Assembly (NCBI GenBank): GCA_027484105.1
Contig: JAIXUG010000021.1
Coordinates: 1 to 64,000 of the forward strand
Direction: 5' to 3'
Origin: Comamonadaceae bacterium
GTDB lineage: Bacteria; Pseudomonadota; Gammaproteobacteria; Burkholderiales; Burkholderiaceae_C
DNA length: 64,000 bases
Both the position numbers and the translations under genes were made by a program. Below the pieces are notes generated by a model. That model was not told the origin of the DNA and searched no databases. It saw nothing but the letters and a program-made list of their open reading frames with translations. How positions within the stretch are numbered: position 1 is the first letter of the stretch; each line of letters begins with the position of its first letter. Positions 32,477 to 41,415 of this stretch are shown here, one piece after another.

Positions 32477-33016
32477 TCACTTCTTCTTGGCAGCCTTGGG
32501 CGTGGCCACGACCGATTGGGTCACCGCTGCCAAATTGGATTCGGCCATGTCGGTGGCTTGTTTGACGGCTTTTTGCACCGACTCGTAAGCGCTGTTGGCG
32601 GCGGTCACGGCACCCTTCATCATGGCGACGGCTTGCTCGGAGCCAGCGGGGGCGTTTTGCGTCGCGGTTTCCACCAACGAGGCGAACTGCTTTTGCGCAG
32701 CGGCGCTCTGGGCTTCGAAGGCTTTGGTGAATTCGTTGCCCGTACCCGAGGCAATGTCATAGAGGTGGCGGCTGTAAGCGGCGGTCTTTTCGGCCAAGGG
32801 CTGGAACAGGTTGGCTTGCATGGCCAGCAACTCTTGTGCGTCTTTCACGCTCAGGGCGGCTTGGGTGTTGTTGGCGGACTCGTCGAGGGCCGCCTTGGCA
32901 GCGCTCAGGTTCAACTCGACCAGTTTTTCCACGCCTTCGAAGGCTTTGGCGGTCAAGCCAAACAGGGTTTCCACGTTGGCTTTGTGGGAGGCGACGATTT
33001 GTTCAGCGGTCATCAT
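32477..33016 (-). CDS. phaP: Phasin family protein
   Basis: This 179-aa helical protein is rich in Ala, Gln and Lys. [40 protein letters not shown] and QASLF-like amphipathic helices ([20 protein letters not shown]) are typical of PhaP phasins that coat polyhydroxyalkanoate granules. The C-terminus ends in a basic TPKAAKKK tail. The presence of a phasin implies that the organism stores PHA, although the synthase genes are not in the window. A PhaR-like dyad lies upstream at 33088-33102. Confidence 0.92.
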   Translation of the reverse strand: MMTAEQIVASHKANVETLFGLTAKAFEGVEKLVELNLSAAKAALDESANNTQAALSVKDAQELLAMQANLFQPLAEKTAAYSRHLYDIASGTGNEFTKAFEAQSAAAQKQFASLVETATQNAPAGSEQAVAMMKGAVTAANSAYESVQKAVKQATDMAESNLAAVTQSVVATPKAAKKK

Positions 33017-33087
33017 GAGGATCTCCAGATCAAAAAAGGTTGGGTTTCAACAAGACTGCGCCGTAACTGGCCGGGGCCGTACAACTT

Positions 33088-33102
33088 TGTTGCAGTGCAG
33101 CA
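33088..33102. promoter_or_regulatory. PhaR-like dyad upstream of the phasin gene
   Basis: The 15-bp sequence TGTTGCAGTGCAGCA is an inverted repeat (6 of 7 positions) of TGC-containing arms, 72 bp upstream of the phasin start. PhaR repressors of PHA producers bind TGC/GCA-rich dyads at phasin promoters, so it is a plausible PhaR operator. phaR itself is not in the window. Confidence 0.5.
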
Positions 33103-33207
33103 TGGTTTGAATTTTAGGGTTTCTACGGGGTATTGCAAGGGGATGAACTTGCTGGCGGCTCAGATTAGAGAGGGTTTTCTAGAATCGAGTCCCCACCCGA
33201 ACTGCCC

Positions 33208-34137
33208 ATGCACGCCTACTACGCCGACCACTTTGTCTTGCCTTTGCCCGAGGGCCACCGGTTTCCGATGCGCAAGTACAGCCGGTTGCGTGACCGCCTC
33301 ACACAAGAGCTGCCCATCGTCAAGATGCAGGAGGCCCCAGCCGCCAGTGATGGCGAGCTGGCGCTGGTGCACACGCCCGCCTACATCCAGGGGGTGAGCA
33401 CCGGGACTTTGGAGCCCGCCTTGCAGCGGGAAATTGGCTTTCCTTGGAGTCCCGCCATGGCCGAGCGGGCCCGCCGCTCGGTGGGCGCCACCGTGGCGGC
33501 TGCTCGCGATGCCTTGAGGCAAGGCGTGGCGGGCAACCTGGCGGGCGGCACGCACCATGCCTATGCGCACAAGGGCGGCGGGTTTTGTGTGTTCAACGAC
33601 ATTGCGGTCACCGCTCGGCTGATGCAGGCCGAAGCCTGGCGACACCAGCGCCAAACCTTGAAGGTGGCGGTGATTGACCTGGATGTGCACCAGGGCAACG
33701 GCACCGCGCACATTTTTGCCCATGACCCCAGCGTGTTCACGCTGTCTCTGCATGGCGAAAAGAACTTCCCCTTCCGCAAGGAGCCCAGCGACCTGGACGT
33801 GGGCCTGCCGGACGGCTGCACCGACGAGCCTTATTTGGCAGCTTTGCACCAGGCGCTGCAAACCCTGCAAGACCGGTTCGATCCGCAGCTGGTGATTTAC
33901 CTAGCGGGAGCCGACCCGCACGAGGGGGATCGGTTGGGGCGGCTCAAACTGACGATGGACGGCATGCAGGCGCGCGACCGGGTGGTACTGGACTGGGCCT
34001 GGCAACGCAGTCTCCCGGTGGTGCTGTGCATGGGCGGCGGCTATGGCCACGACATCGAGACCACGGTTCAGGTGCAAATGCAGACCTGGGACGTGGCCTT
34101 GGCCTATTGGCAACGCTGGCACAATCTCGGGCGATGA
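33208..34137 (+). CDS. Histone-deacetylase-family (class II-like) amidohydrolase
   Basis: This 309-aa protein has the arginase/deacetylase fold. Conserved elements are the His pair in AGGTHHAYAHKGGGFCVFND, zinc ligands in VIDLDVHQGNGTAHIF and YLAGADPHEGDRLGRL, and MGGGYGHD at the end. Bacterial members deacetylate acetylpolyamines or acetylated proteins, or have unknown amide substrates. The next gene starts within its stop codon (ATGA), beginning a compact cluster of thioesterase, nitroreductase and ABC transporter genes. Confidence 0.92.
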   Translation: MHAYYADHFVLPLPEGHRFPMRKYSRLRDRLTQELPIVKMQEAPAASDGELALVHTPAYIQGVSTGTLEPALQREIGFPWSPAMAERARRSVGATVAAARDALRQGVAGNLAGGTHHAYAHKGGGFCVFNDIAVTARLMQAEAWRHQRQTLKVAVIDLDVHQGNGTAHIFAHDPSVFTLSLHGEKNFPFRKEPSDLDVGLPDGCTDEPYLAALHQALQTLQDRFDPQLVIYLAGADPHEGDRLGRLKLTMDGMQARDRVVLDWAWQRSLPVVLCMGGGYGHDIETTVQVQMQTWDVALAYWQRWHNLGR

Positions 34138-34574
34138 ACACGCCCGCCAAACCCCAAGCCGACGAGCGCAGCCGCTACAAGGCGTTTCGCGCCATCAGCA
34201 CCCGCTGGATGGACAACGATGTGTATGGCCATGTGAACAACGTCGTTTACTACAGCTGGTTCGACACCGCCGTGAACGCCACGCTGATTGAGCGCGGTGT
34301 GCTCGACATCCATGCGGGCAGCACCATTGGCCTGGTGGTGGAAACCCAGTGTTTTTATTTTGCGCCGCTGGCCTTCCCCCAAACCATCGACGCAGGCATC
34401 CGCGTGGCCAAGCTGGGCACCTCCAGTGTGCGCTACGAGGTGGGCTTGTTTGCCCAAGGTGAAGATCTGACCGCCGCCCGGGGCCATTTTGTCCATGTGT
34501 ACGTGGACCGTGAAACCCGCCGCCCCGTGCCTTTGCCGGCCCCACTCAAAGCATTTTTGGAGACCTTGACATGA
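34134..34574 (+). CDS. Hotdog-fold acyl-CoA thioesterase (4HBT family)
   Basis: This 146-aa protein has the motif STRWMDNDVYGHVNNVVYYS, with the catalytic Asp in MDNDVYGHVNN, and a family-typical second half (TQCFYFAPLAFPQTIDAGI). The true start is the ATG at 34134, which overlaps the deacetylase stop by 4 bp; the longer ORF-track version is a shadow frame. Its own stop overlaps the nitroreductase start by 4 bp. It hydrolyses an unknown acyl-CoA. Confidence 0.9.
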   Translation: MNTPAKPQADERSRYKAFRAISTRWMDNDVYGHVNNVVYYSWFDTAVNATLIERGVLDIHAGSTIGLVVETQCFYFAPLAFPQTIDAGIRVAKLGTSSVRYEVGLFAQGEDLTAARGHFVHVYVDRETRRPVPLPAPLKAFLETLT

Positions 34575-35308
34575 GCATTTCCCCCATCGGCCCCCAGGTC
34601 AGCACCCGTGTGAGCGACCCCGCCAGTGTGGACGCCGCCATCCTGAGCCGCTTTTCGACCCGCGCCTATTTGCCAAAACCGGTGGACCGTGCTGTGCTGC
34701 AAGAGGTGCTGGACATCGCCGCCCGCGCGCCCAGCGGCACCAACACCCAGCCCTGGAAGGTGTATGTGCTGCAAGGCGCCAAGCGTGACGAGCTGGTGGC
34801 CAAAACCTGCGCCGCGCACGATGCCATCAGCGCCAATCCGGCACTGGCCGCAGACTACGCCGAGGCCTATGACTACTACCCCGAAAAATGGGTCAGCCCC
34901 TACATCGACCGCCGCCGCGAGTGCGGTTTTGGCCTGTATGGCGTGCTGGGCATCGGCAAGGGCGACAAGGCCCAGATGCATGCGCAGCACCAGAAAAACT
35001 TCCGTTTTTTTGACGCGCCCGTGGGCTTGATGTTCACCATCGACAAGGTGATGGGCCGGGGCAGCTTGCTCGACTACGGCATGTTTTTGCAGACCCTGAT
35101 GGTGGCCGCCCGTTCGCGGGGCCTGCACACCTGCCCGCAAGCGGCCTGGAACGGTTTTGCCAAAATCATCTTGCCGCTGGTGGGCGCAGGGGAGAACGAA
35201 ATGCTCGTCTGCGGCATGTCGCTGGGTTATGCCGACGAATCGGCGCTGGTCAACACCTTCCAGACCACCCGGGTGTCGGCGCAAGACTTCACCCAGTGGG
35301 TGGACTGA
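34571..35308 (+). CDS. Nitroreductase family FMN-dependent oxidoreductase
   Basis: This 245-aa protein has FMN-binding features ILSRFSTRAYLPKPV and IAARAPSGTNTQPWKVYVLQ, a central FFDAPVGLMFTIDK, and LQTLMVAARSRGLHTCPQAA. They match the NfnB/RutE-like nitroreductase superfamily. Members reduce nitroaromatics, quinones or enones with NAD(P)H. It overlaps the thioesterase stop by 4 bp and precedes the LivHM gene by 26 bp, so it is probably part of the same transcript. Confidence 0.92.
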   Translation: MSISPIGPQVSTRVSDPASVDAAILSRFSTRAYLPKPVDRAVLQEVLDIAARAPSGTNTQPWKVYVLQGAKRDELVAKTCAAHDAISANPALAADYAEAYDYYPEKWVSPYIDRRRECGFGLYGVLGIGKGDKAQMHAQHQKNFRFFDAPVGLMFTIDKVMGRGSLLDYGMFLQTLMVAARSRGLHTCPQAAWNGFAKIILPLVGAGENEMLVCGMSLGYADESALVNTFQTTRVSAQDFTQWVD

Positions 35309-35334
35309 TCTTTTTCTCGTGACAAGGTGCTCAA

Positions 35335-37227
35335 TTGGGATTTGAAGCACTGGCGCTGCAGTTGCTCAACGGGCTGAGCCACGCCACCACCTTGTTTTTG
35401 ATGGCTTCGGGTTTGACGCTGATCTTCGGCGTGACCCGGATCGTCAATTTTGCGCACGGCAGTTTTTTCATGCTGGGCGCGCTGTGGGCTGCGCACGCGG
35501 TGACCCACTGGTGGCCCGAATGGGCTGAGTCGGCCTGGACGTATGCGCTGGCCATGCTCTTAGGGGCCGCGCTGGCGGCGCTGCTGGGTGCACTGACCGA
35601 GCTGCTGCTCTTGAGGCGCATGCGCCACGCGCCGCAGCTGTACCAACTGGTGGCCACCTTTGGCCTGACGCTGGCGCTGCACGATGCCATGCGCTGGTTT
35701 TTTGGGCCGCAAGAGGTGTTTGCGCCGCGCTTTCCGGGCCTCAAGGGCGCGGTTCAATTGGGCGAGTCGTTTTTCCCCACCTGGCAGTTGTTCACCCTGG
35801 CGCTGGGACCACTGGTCTGGTTGAGCCTGCACCTCTTGCTCACGCGCACCTTGTGGGGCCAGCGCGTCAAAGCCGCCACGCAAGACCGCGACATGCTGGC
35901 CGCGCTGGGCGTCAACCCCGCGCCGCTGATGCTGGGGGTGGTCATGCTGGGCTGCGGTCTGGCAGGGCTGGCCGGGGCTTTGCAGCTGCCGCGAGAGCCC
36001 GCGCATTTGCAAATGGACATGAATGTGGTGGTCGAAACCTTTGTGGTTGTGGTCACCGGGGGGCTGGGCAGCATTGGCGGAGCGTTTGCTGCGGCGGTGT
36101 TGATTGGCCTGATCCATGCCTTTGGCCTGAGCTTTTTTCCGCAAGCGACCTTGGTGTTGGTGTTTCTGACCATGGCGGTGGTGTTGGTCTGGCGCCCTCA
36201 GGGTTTGGCCGGGTCGGCCGTGCATGCCGAGCAACGCGAAAGCGTGCCGGTGTTTGCGCTGTGGCCGGTGTCGGGCGGGGGCCAGGGGGTATTTGCCTTG
36301 GCCTTTGTGGGTTTGACACTGCTGGCCTGGGGGCAAGGCGACTATGGTCGCAGCCTGGCCGAGGACGTGATGGTGATGATGCTGTTTGGCCTGAGCCTGC
36401 AATGGATGATGGCTTTGGGCGGCTTGGTCAGTTTTGGCCATGCGGCGTTTTTTGCGCTGGGCGCTTATGGCACGGCGTTGTCGCACCTGCATTGGGGGGC
36501 GGGTTTGTTTGCCGCTTTGGCCGCTGGCATGGTGCTGGCGCTGACCGTGGCCTTGGCTTTTGGCGCTTTGGTGGTGCGCAGCAGCGGGGTGTACCTGGCC
36601 ATGCTGTCCCTGGCGCTGGCCCAAATGATTTGGGCCGGGGCCACGCAGTGGGTGGGCCTGACGGGCGGTGACAACGGTTTGATTGGCGTGCGCTTGATCG
36701 CGCCCGAATCGCGTGCTTTGGCGGATGCAGTGCTGTGCGGCTTCATGCTGTTGGCCATCCTGGCCATGGCCCGCGTGGTTCGTTCCAGCCGGGGCGCGGC
36801 TTTGCAGGCGCTGCGCGATGCACCGCTGCGAGCCTCAGCCAGTGGCTTGCCGGTGCAGGCCTTGCGCTACCAGGTGTTTGTGGGCAGCGCCACTTTGGCG
36901 GGCCTGGCCGGAGGCTTGTGGGCCGCGTTCAAGGGTGCGGTGTTCCCCTCGGTGGCTTCGGTGGCCATGTCGGTGGATGCCTTGCTGGTCATCTTGCTGG
37001 GCGGTGTGCACCAGTTGTGGGGCTCCGCCGTCGGCAGCGCCTTGCTGGTGTGGGGGGGCGCGGAGCTGGGGCGGGGGCTGGAGTATTGGCGCGGCATCTT
37101 GGGCCTGGTCATCATGGGGGTCATGGTGCTGGCGCCCAGCGGGGTGTTGGGTTCGGTGCAGCAATGGCTGGCCTTGCGCACAGCACGTCAATCCATGTCC
37201 AGCACCCCTCAAGAGGGCCATGTATGA
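35335..37227 (+). CDS. Fused LivH-LivM branched-chain amino acid-type ABC permease
   Basis: This 630-aa membrane protein joins the two permeases usually encoded separately. The LivH part (about residues 1-290) has LLNGLSHATTLFLMASGLTL, RIVNFAHGSFFMLGA and VVTGGLGSIGGAFAAAVLIG. The LivM part (about 320-610) has FGLSLQWMMALGGLVSFGHA, GAYGTALSHLHWGAG and FKGAVFPSVASVAMSVDALL. No ATG fits the start; a TTG at 35335 with AAGG 7 bp upstream is the likely initiator. The livG ATG overlaps its stop by 4 bp. No livK-type binding-protein gene is adjacent. Confidence 0.92.
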   Translation: MGFEALALQLLNGLSHATTLFLMASGLTLIFGVTRIVNFAHGSFFMLGALWAAHAVTHWWPEWAESAWTYALAMLLGAALAALLGALTELLLLRRMRHAPQLYQLVATFGLTLALHDAMRWFFGPQEVFAPRFPGLKGAVQLGESFFPTWQLFTLALGPLVWLSLHLLLTRTLWGQRVKAATQDRDMLAALGVNPAPLMLGVVMLGCGLAGLAGALQLPREPAHLQMDMNVVVETFVVVVTGGLGSIGGAFAAAVLIGLIHAFGLSFFPQATLVLVFLTMAVVLVWRPQGLAGSAVHAEQRESVPVFALWPVSGGGQGVFALAFVGLTLLAWGQGDYGRSLAEDVMVMMLFGLSLQWMMALGGLVSFGHAAFFALGAYGTALSHLHWGAGLFAALAAGMVLALTVALAFGALVVRSSGVYLAMLSLALAQMIWAGATQWVGLTGGDNGLIGVRLIAPESRALADAVLCGFMLLAILAMARVVRSSRGAALQALRDAPLRASASGLPVQALRYQVFVGSATLAGLAGGLWAAFKGAVFPSVASVAMSVDALLVILLGGVHQLWGSAVGSALLVWGGAELGRGLEYWRGILGLVIMGVMVLAPSGVLGSVQQWLALRTARQSMSSTPQEGHV

Positions 37228-38018
37228 GAACGAGCGCTTTGCAGGTGCAGGGCCTGGCCAAGCATTTTGGCGGCGTGCGGGCGCTGGACGGGGTGGATTT
37301 TGAGGTGGATGCAGGCCAATGTGTGGCCTTGATTGGCCCCAATGGCGCGGGCAAATCAACCTGTTTTGCCTGCCTGGCTGGCCAGCAGGTGCCCACAGCG
37401 GGTGAGGTGCTGTGGCAAGGGCAGTCGCTGTTGGGCAAAGCGCCCGCGGAGCGCCAGCGCCTGGGCGTGGCCCGCACCTTTCAGGTGGCGCAGACCTTTG
37501 AGGCGCTCACGGTCTTGCAAAACATCCAACTGGTGCTGCGCGGTGCAGCGCCCTTGGCCTGGTGGGACCGGCTGGACCGGCGTCAGCCCGAGCGGGCCAT
37601 GCACTTGGCCACGCAAGCGGGCTTGGCGATGATGGTCCACCACACGGTGGCCGATTTGCCCTATGGCGCGAAAAAGCGTCTGGAACTGGCCATGGCGCTG
37701 GCAGGCTTGCCTGAGGCGGGTGCCGATCCAAGCCCCTCTTTGCTGCTGCTGGACGAGCCTGCTGCCGGGCTGGCGGTCGCCGAACGCGCTGACATGATGG
37801 CCTTGGTGCGCGAGGTGGCCGCGCAAGGGGTGACGGTGCTCTACACCGAACACAACATGGACGCCGTCTTTGGCGTGGCGGATCGGGTGCTGGTGCTGAT
37901 GCATGGCCGTCTGGTGGCCGATGGTGCACCGGAGGCGGTGGCGCAAGACCCGCAGGTGCGCGAACGCTACCTGGGGCTGGACTTTGAAATGAAAGGGCTG
38001 CTGGATGCTCGCGGTTGA
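37224..38018 (+). CDS. livG: ABC transporter ATP-binding protein LivG-like
   Basis: This 264-aa ATPase has Walker A LIGPNGAGKST, a divergent signature motif in VADLPYGAKKRLELAMAL (LPYG for LSGG, normal for LivG), Walker B SLLLLDEPAAGL, and the H-loop in VLYTEHNMDAVF. The extended C-terminus (VRERYLG) is also typical of LivG. The real start is the ATG at 37224 overlapping livHM; the ORF-track version runs far upstream in a shadow frame. It overlaps livF by 14 bp. Confidence 0.95.
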   Translation: MRTSALQVQGLAKHFGGVRALDGVDFEVDAGQCVALIGPNGAGKSTCFACLAGQQVPTAGEVLWQGQSLLGKAPAERQRLGVARTFQVAQTFEALTVLQNIQLVLRGAAPLAWWDRLDRRQPERAMHLATQAGLAMMVHHTVADLPYGAKKRLELAMALAGLPEAGADPSPSLLLLDEPAAGLAVAERADMMALVREVAAQGVTVLYTEHNMDAVFGVADRVLVLMHGRLVADGAPEAVAQDPQVRERYLGLDFEMKGLLDARG

Positions 38019-38685
38019 GGGGCTCAATGCCTGGTATGGACAAGCCCAAGCCTTGTTTGACGTCCATCTTGCCGTGGGCGAAGGCGAGTTGGTGGTCATT
38101 CAGGGTTTGAACGGCGCAGGCAAATCGACCCTGCTGCAAAGCCTGATCGGCATCGGTCCCCGCGCGCAGGGGCGCATTGCGTGGCAGGGGCAGCCCATCG
38201 AGGGCTGGCCCGCGCACCGACGCGCCCGTGCCGGTTTGGGCTTTGTGGCCGAAGACCGCCGATTGTTCACCGCTTTGTCGGTCAAAGAAAACCTGTGGAT
38301 AGCCGCCAATGGTTTGTCTCACCCAGGTGCCCATGCCAGCCAACAGGAGACGCCTGCCCAGCGCTGCGATCGCATCCTGAGCTTGTTTCCCCAACTCAAG
38401 GCCATGCTGCAACGGCCAGCGGCTCAAATGAGCGGCGGCGAGCAGCAAATGCTGGCGCTGGCCCGAACCCTGATGACCGGACCGCGTCTGTTGTTGCTCG
38501 ACGAGCCTTGCGAGGGGATCGCGCCGGTGCTGGTGGCTGCGATGCGAGATGCCCTGCTGCAACTGGGGCGCGAAGGTGTGGCCATGTTGGTCGCCGAACA
38601 AAACAACATCCTGTCCCATCATGCCCAACGGGTGCTTGTGCTCTCCAGTGGGCGCGTCGACACCGCTGGCATTGGCCCCGCATGA
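38005..38685 (+). CDS. livF: ABC transporter ATP-binding protein LivF-like
   Basis: This 226-aa ATPase has Walker [32 protein letters not shown], signature [19 protein letters not shown], Walker [14 protein letters not shown] and the H-loop replaced by AEQNN as in LivF proteins. With LivG it powers the LivHM permease. Substrates of this type include branched-chain amino acids, amides, urea or aromatic acids; the missing binding protein prevents a call. It is the last gene of the cluster, 67 bp before pncB. Confidence 0.95.
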   Translation: MLAVEGLNAWYGQAQALFDVHLAVGEGELVVIQGLNGAGKSTLLQSLIGIGPRAQGRIAWQGQPIEGWPAHRRARAGLGFVAEDRRLFTALSVKENLWIAANGLSHPGAHASQQETPAQRCDRILSLFPQLKAMLQRPAAQMSGGEQQMLALARTLMTGPRLLLLDEPCEGIAPVLVAAMRDALLQLGREGVAMLVAEQNNILSHHAQRVLVLSSGRVDTAGIGPA

Positions 38686-38752
38686 GTCTTTGGGGTATCC
38701 CTTACACTGGCCCACAACAAGCAGCGGCCTCAGCCGCCAGAGACAAGCCACC

Positions 38753-39937
38753 ATGATCATCACCAGCCTGCTCGACACCGACCTGTACAAGTTCACCATG
38801 ATGCAGGTGGTGCTGCACCAGTTTCCGGGGGCGCAGGTGCAGTACAAATTCAAGTGCCGCAACCCGGGGGTACCGCTGGCGCCATTTGTGGATGAAATCC
38901 GTCGTGAAATCCGTTCTCTGTGCAGTTTGAATTTCAAGGACTCTGAGCTGCATTACCTGCGAACTCTGCGCTTCATCAAGAGTGACTTCGTGGATTTTCT
39001 GGGCCTGTTCAAGCTCAATGAAAAATACATCCAGGTCTCGGCCTTGCCCTCTGGCGAGATCGACATCACCATCCAGGGGCCGTGGCTGCACACCATCTTG
39101 TTTGAGATCCCGGTTTTGGCCATTGTCAACGAGGTGTATTTCCGCAACACGCAGAAAGTGCCCGACCTGATGCAGGGGCGCCGCCTGCTGGAGACCAAAA
39201 TCGCGCAGTTGCAAGCCCCTGGACTGCAGACCCTCAAGATTGCGGACTACGGCACCCGCCGCCGTTTTTCCCGTGCTTGGCACGAGGAGGTTTTGCGCGT
39301 TTTGTCGGCCCGCCTGGGCACGGGCCCCGAAGGCCAGTTTGCGGGCACCAGCAATGTGTATTACGCCTACCTGCTGGGCCTGACCCCCTTGGGCACCATG
39401 GCGCATGAGTATTTGCAAGCCGCGCAGGCCTTGGGGCCACGGCTGCGTGACAGCCAGGTTTTCGCTTTCGAGTCCTGGGCCAAGGAGTACCGGGGCGATT
39501 TGGGGATTGCCTTGAGTGATGTGTACGGCTTCAACGCCTTCTTGCGCGACTTTGATTTGTACTTCTGCAAGCTCTTTGACGGTGCGCGCCACGACAGTGG
39601 CGACCCCTTCAGTTGGGGCGAGCGCATGATCGCGCACTACCAGCACAACCGGGTAGACCCCAGAACCAAGACGCTGATTTTCAGCGACAGCCTGACCATT
39701 CCGCGCACCATTGAGCTGTTTGAGCAGTTTCGCGGGCGCTGCCAGCTGGCCTTTGGGGTGGGCACCAACCTGACCAATGACCTGGGTTATGAACCTTTGC
39801 AGATCGTCATCAAGATGACCCGGTGCAATGGCCAGCCTGTGGCCAAATTGTCCGACTCTCCAGGCAAGGGGATGTGCGACGATGAAAAATACCTGGCCTA
39901 CCTGCGCCAGGTGTTTGAAATTTCTCCGGTGGTCTGA
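38753..39937 (+). CDS. pncB: Nicotinate phosphoribosyltransferase
   Basis: The enzyme makes nicotinate mononucleotide from nicotinate and PRPP in NAD salvage. The 394-aa chain starts [20 protein letters not shown]. It has the activating His in [30 protein letters not shown], and phosphate-binding [10 protein letters not shown] with [20 protein letters not shown]. The ATG at 38753 is used; the ORF track includes 68 upstream codons from a shadow of livF. A terminator follows 11 bp after the stop. Confidence 0.97.
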   Translation: MIITSLLDTDLYKFTMMQVVLHQFPGAQVQYKFKCRNPGVPLAPFVDEIRREIRSLCSLNFKDSELHYLRTLRFIKSDFVDFLGLFKLNEKYIQVSALPSGEIDITIQGPWLHTILFEIPVLAIVNEVYFRNTQKVPDLMQGRRLLETKIAQLQAPGLQTLKIADYGTRRRFSRAWHEEVLRVLSARLGTGPEGQFAGTSNVYYAYLLGLTPLGTMAHEYLQAAQALGPRLRDSQVFAFESWAKEYRGDLGIALSDVYGFNAFLRDFDLYFCKLFDGARHDSGDPFSWGERMIAHYQHNRVDPRTKTLIFSDSLTIPRTIELFEQFRGRCQLAFGVGTNLTNDLGYEPLQIVIKMTRCNGQPVAKLSDSPGKGMCDDEKYLAYLRQVFEISPVV

Positions 39938-39948
39938 AAAGGCTTGAA

Positions 39949-39976
39949 GTGCCCGTTAACATACGGCACCTTTTTT
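39949..39976 (+). terminator. Terminator after pncB, overlapping the nhaD-like leader
   Basis: The stem GTGCC-(C)-GT/AC-GGCAC, with one bulged C and a TAACAT loop, is followed by CTTTTTT. The T-run ends 14 bp before the ATG of the antiporter gene and only 2 bp before its AGGAG site, so it can act both as the pncB terminator and as an attenuator of the next gene. Confidence 0.7.
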
Positions 39977-39990
39977 GCAGGAGTGCACTG

Positions 39991-41415
39991 ATGACGTCAT
40001 GGGGTACGAGACGATCCGCCTGGCTGGCTTTGCCCATGCTGATGGCCATGTCCGGTGGGGCTTGGGCTGCCGATTTTGACGGGTCGCAGTTGTCGGTGAT
40101 TTGGGGCGTGCCTTTTGCGGGCATTTTGCTGTCGATCGCCTTGATGCCTTTGTTGACGCCAAATTTCTGGCACCACCATTACGGCAAAGTGGCTGCCGCT
40201 TGGGGCTTGGCGTTTCTTTTGCCTTTTGCCCTCATGTTCGGGCCAGAGATGGCGGGCGTCAACATGGTGCATGCGCTGTTTGCCGAATACATTCCTTTCA
40301 TCATTTTGCTCACCGCACTCTTCACTGTGTCGGGCGGCATTTTCATTCGGGGCAATCTGCACGGCAGCCCGGCATTGAACACGGCCATCTTGGGCATTGG
40401 CGCCGTGCTGGCCAGTTTCATGGGCACCACGGGCGCCTCCATGTTGTTGATTCGCCCCTTGATCCGGGCCAACGACAACCGCAAGCATGTGGCCCACGTG
40501 GTGGTGTTTTTCATCTTCATCGTCTCCAACGCGGGCGGTTCGCTGACCCCGCTGGGTGACCCACCGCTGTTCTTGGGCTTCTTGAAGGGTGTGGACTTCT
40601 TCTGGACCTTGAAGCACATCTTCCCTGAAACCTTGTTTCTATTGGGCAGCTTGCTGACCATTTTTTACATCCTGGACAGCTGGTACTACAAGCGCCGCGA
40701 GGAACTTGTCCCTCAGGACCCCACGCCCGACTCCAAGGCCATCGGTTTTGATGGGGGCATCAACTTCGCTTTGTTGGCCGTCGTGGTCGGTTTGGTGCTG
40801 ATGAGCGGTTTGTGGAAGTCCGACGTGTCTTTCGACATCTATGGCACGGTCGTTGGCCTGCCCGGTGTGGTGCGTGATGTGGGCCTGATCGCCGTGACTT
40901 TCTTGTCGCTCATGATCACGCCTGCCAAAGTGCATGCTGACAACCAATTTTCGTGGGCCCCGATGCAAGAGGTGGCCAAGTTGTTTGCGGGTATTTTCCT
41001 GACCATCATCCCGGTGATCGCCATGCTCAAAGCGGGTGTGAACGGGCCTTTTGGCGCGGTGGTGTCGGCCGTGACCCAGCCCGACGGCAGCCCGGACGTG
41101 ATGATGTATTTCTGGATCACCGGTGCTCTGAGCTCTTTCCTGGACAACGCCCCAACTTACCTGGTGTTCTTCAACACCGCCGGCGGTGATCCGCAGGTCT
41201 TGATGACCACGCTGGCCCCGACCTTGGCGGCTGTCTCGGCGGGTGCCGTGTTCATGGGGGCCAACACCTACATTGGCAATGCGCCCAACCTGATGGTCAA
41301 AGCGATTGCCGAGGACCGTGGCGTGAAGATGCCCAGCTTCTTTGGCTATATGCTCTGGTCGGGTGGCATTTTGCTGCCCTTGTTTGTGGTGATGAGTTTT
41401 ATCTGGTTCAAATGA
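39991..41415 (+). CDS. nhaD: NhaD-like sodium:proton antiporter (CitMHS-type fold)
   Basis: This 474-aa membrane protein has about 12-13 hydrophobic segments after a signal-like N-terminus (LALPMLMAMSGGAWA). Landmarks FMGTTGASMLLIRPLIRAND, IFIVSNAGGSLTPLGDPPLF, GALSSFLDNAPTYLVFFNTA and GANTYIGNAPNLMVKAIAED are those of the NhaD branch of the ion transporter superfamily. The Asn/Asp-rich re-entrant loops probably bind Na+. Its AGGAG directly follows the terminator at 39949-39976. The stop overlaps the 2-hydroxyacid dehydrogenase start by 4 bp. Confidence 0.88.
   Translation: MTSWGTRRSAWLALPMLMAMSGGAWAADFDGSQLSVIWGVPFAGILLSIALMPLLTPNFWHHHYGKVAAAWGLAFLLPFALMFGPEMAGVNMVHALFAEYIPFIILLTALFTVSGGIFIRGNLHGSPALNTAILGIGAVLASFMGTTGASMLLIRPLIRANDNRKHVAHVVVFFIFIVSNAGGSLTPLGDPPLFLGFLKGVDFFWTLKHIFPETLFLLGSLLTIFYILDSWYYKRREELVPQDPTPDSKAIGFDGGINFALLAVVVGLVLMSGLWKSDVSFDIYGTVVGLPGVVRDVGLIAVTFLSLMITPAKVHADNQFSWAPMQEVAKLFAGIFLTIIPVIAMLKAGVNGPFGAVVSAVTQPDGSPDVMMYFWITGALSSFLDNAPTYLVFFNTAGGDPQVLMTTLAPTLAAVSAGAVFMGANTYIGNAPNLMVKAIAEDRGVKMPSFFGYMLWSGGILLPLFVVMSFIWFK

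Noticed and set aside
37507-38937. 476-aa minus-strand ORF over livG-livF
   Set aside because: Antisense to two ABC ATPases with clear Walker motifs; the translation is rich in Pro/Arg/Ala and has no domain.
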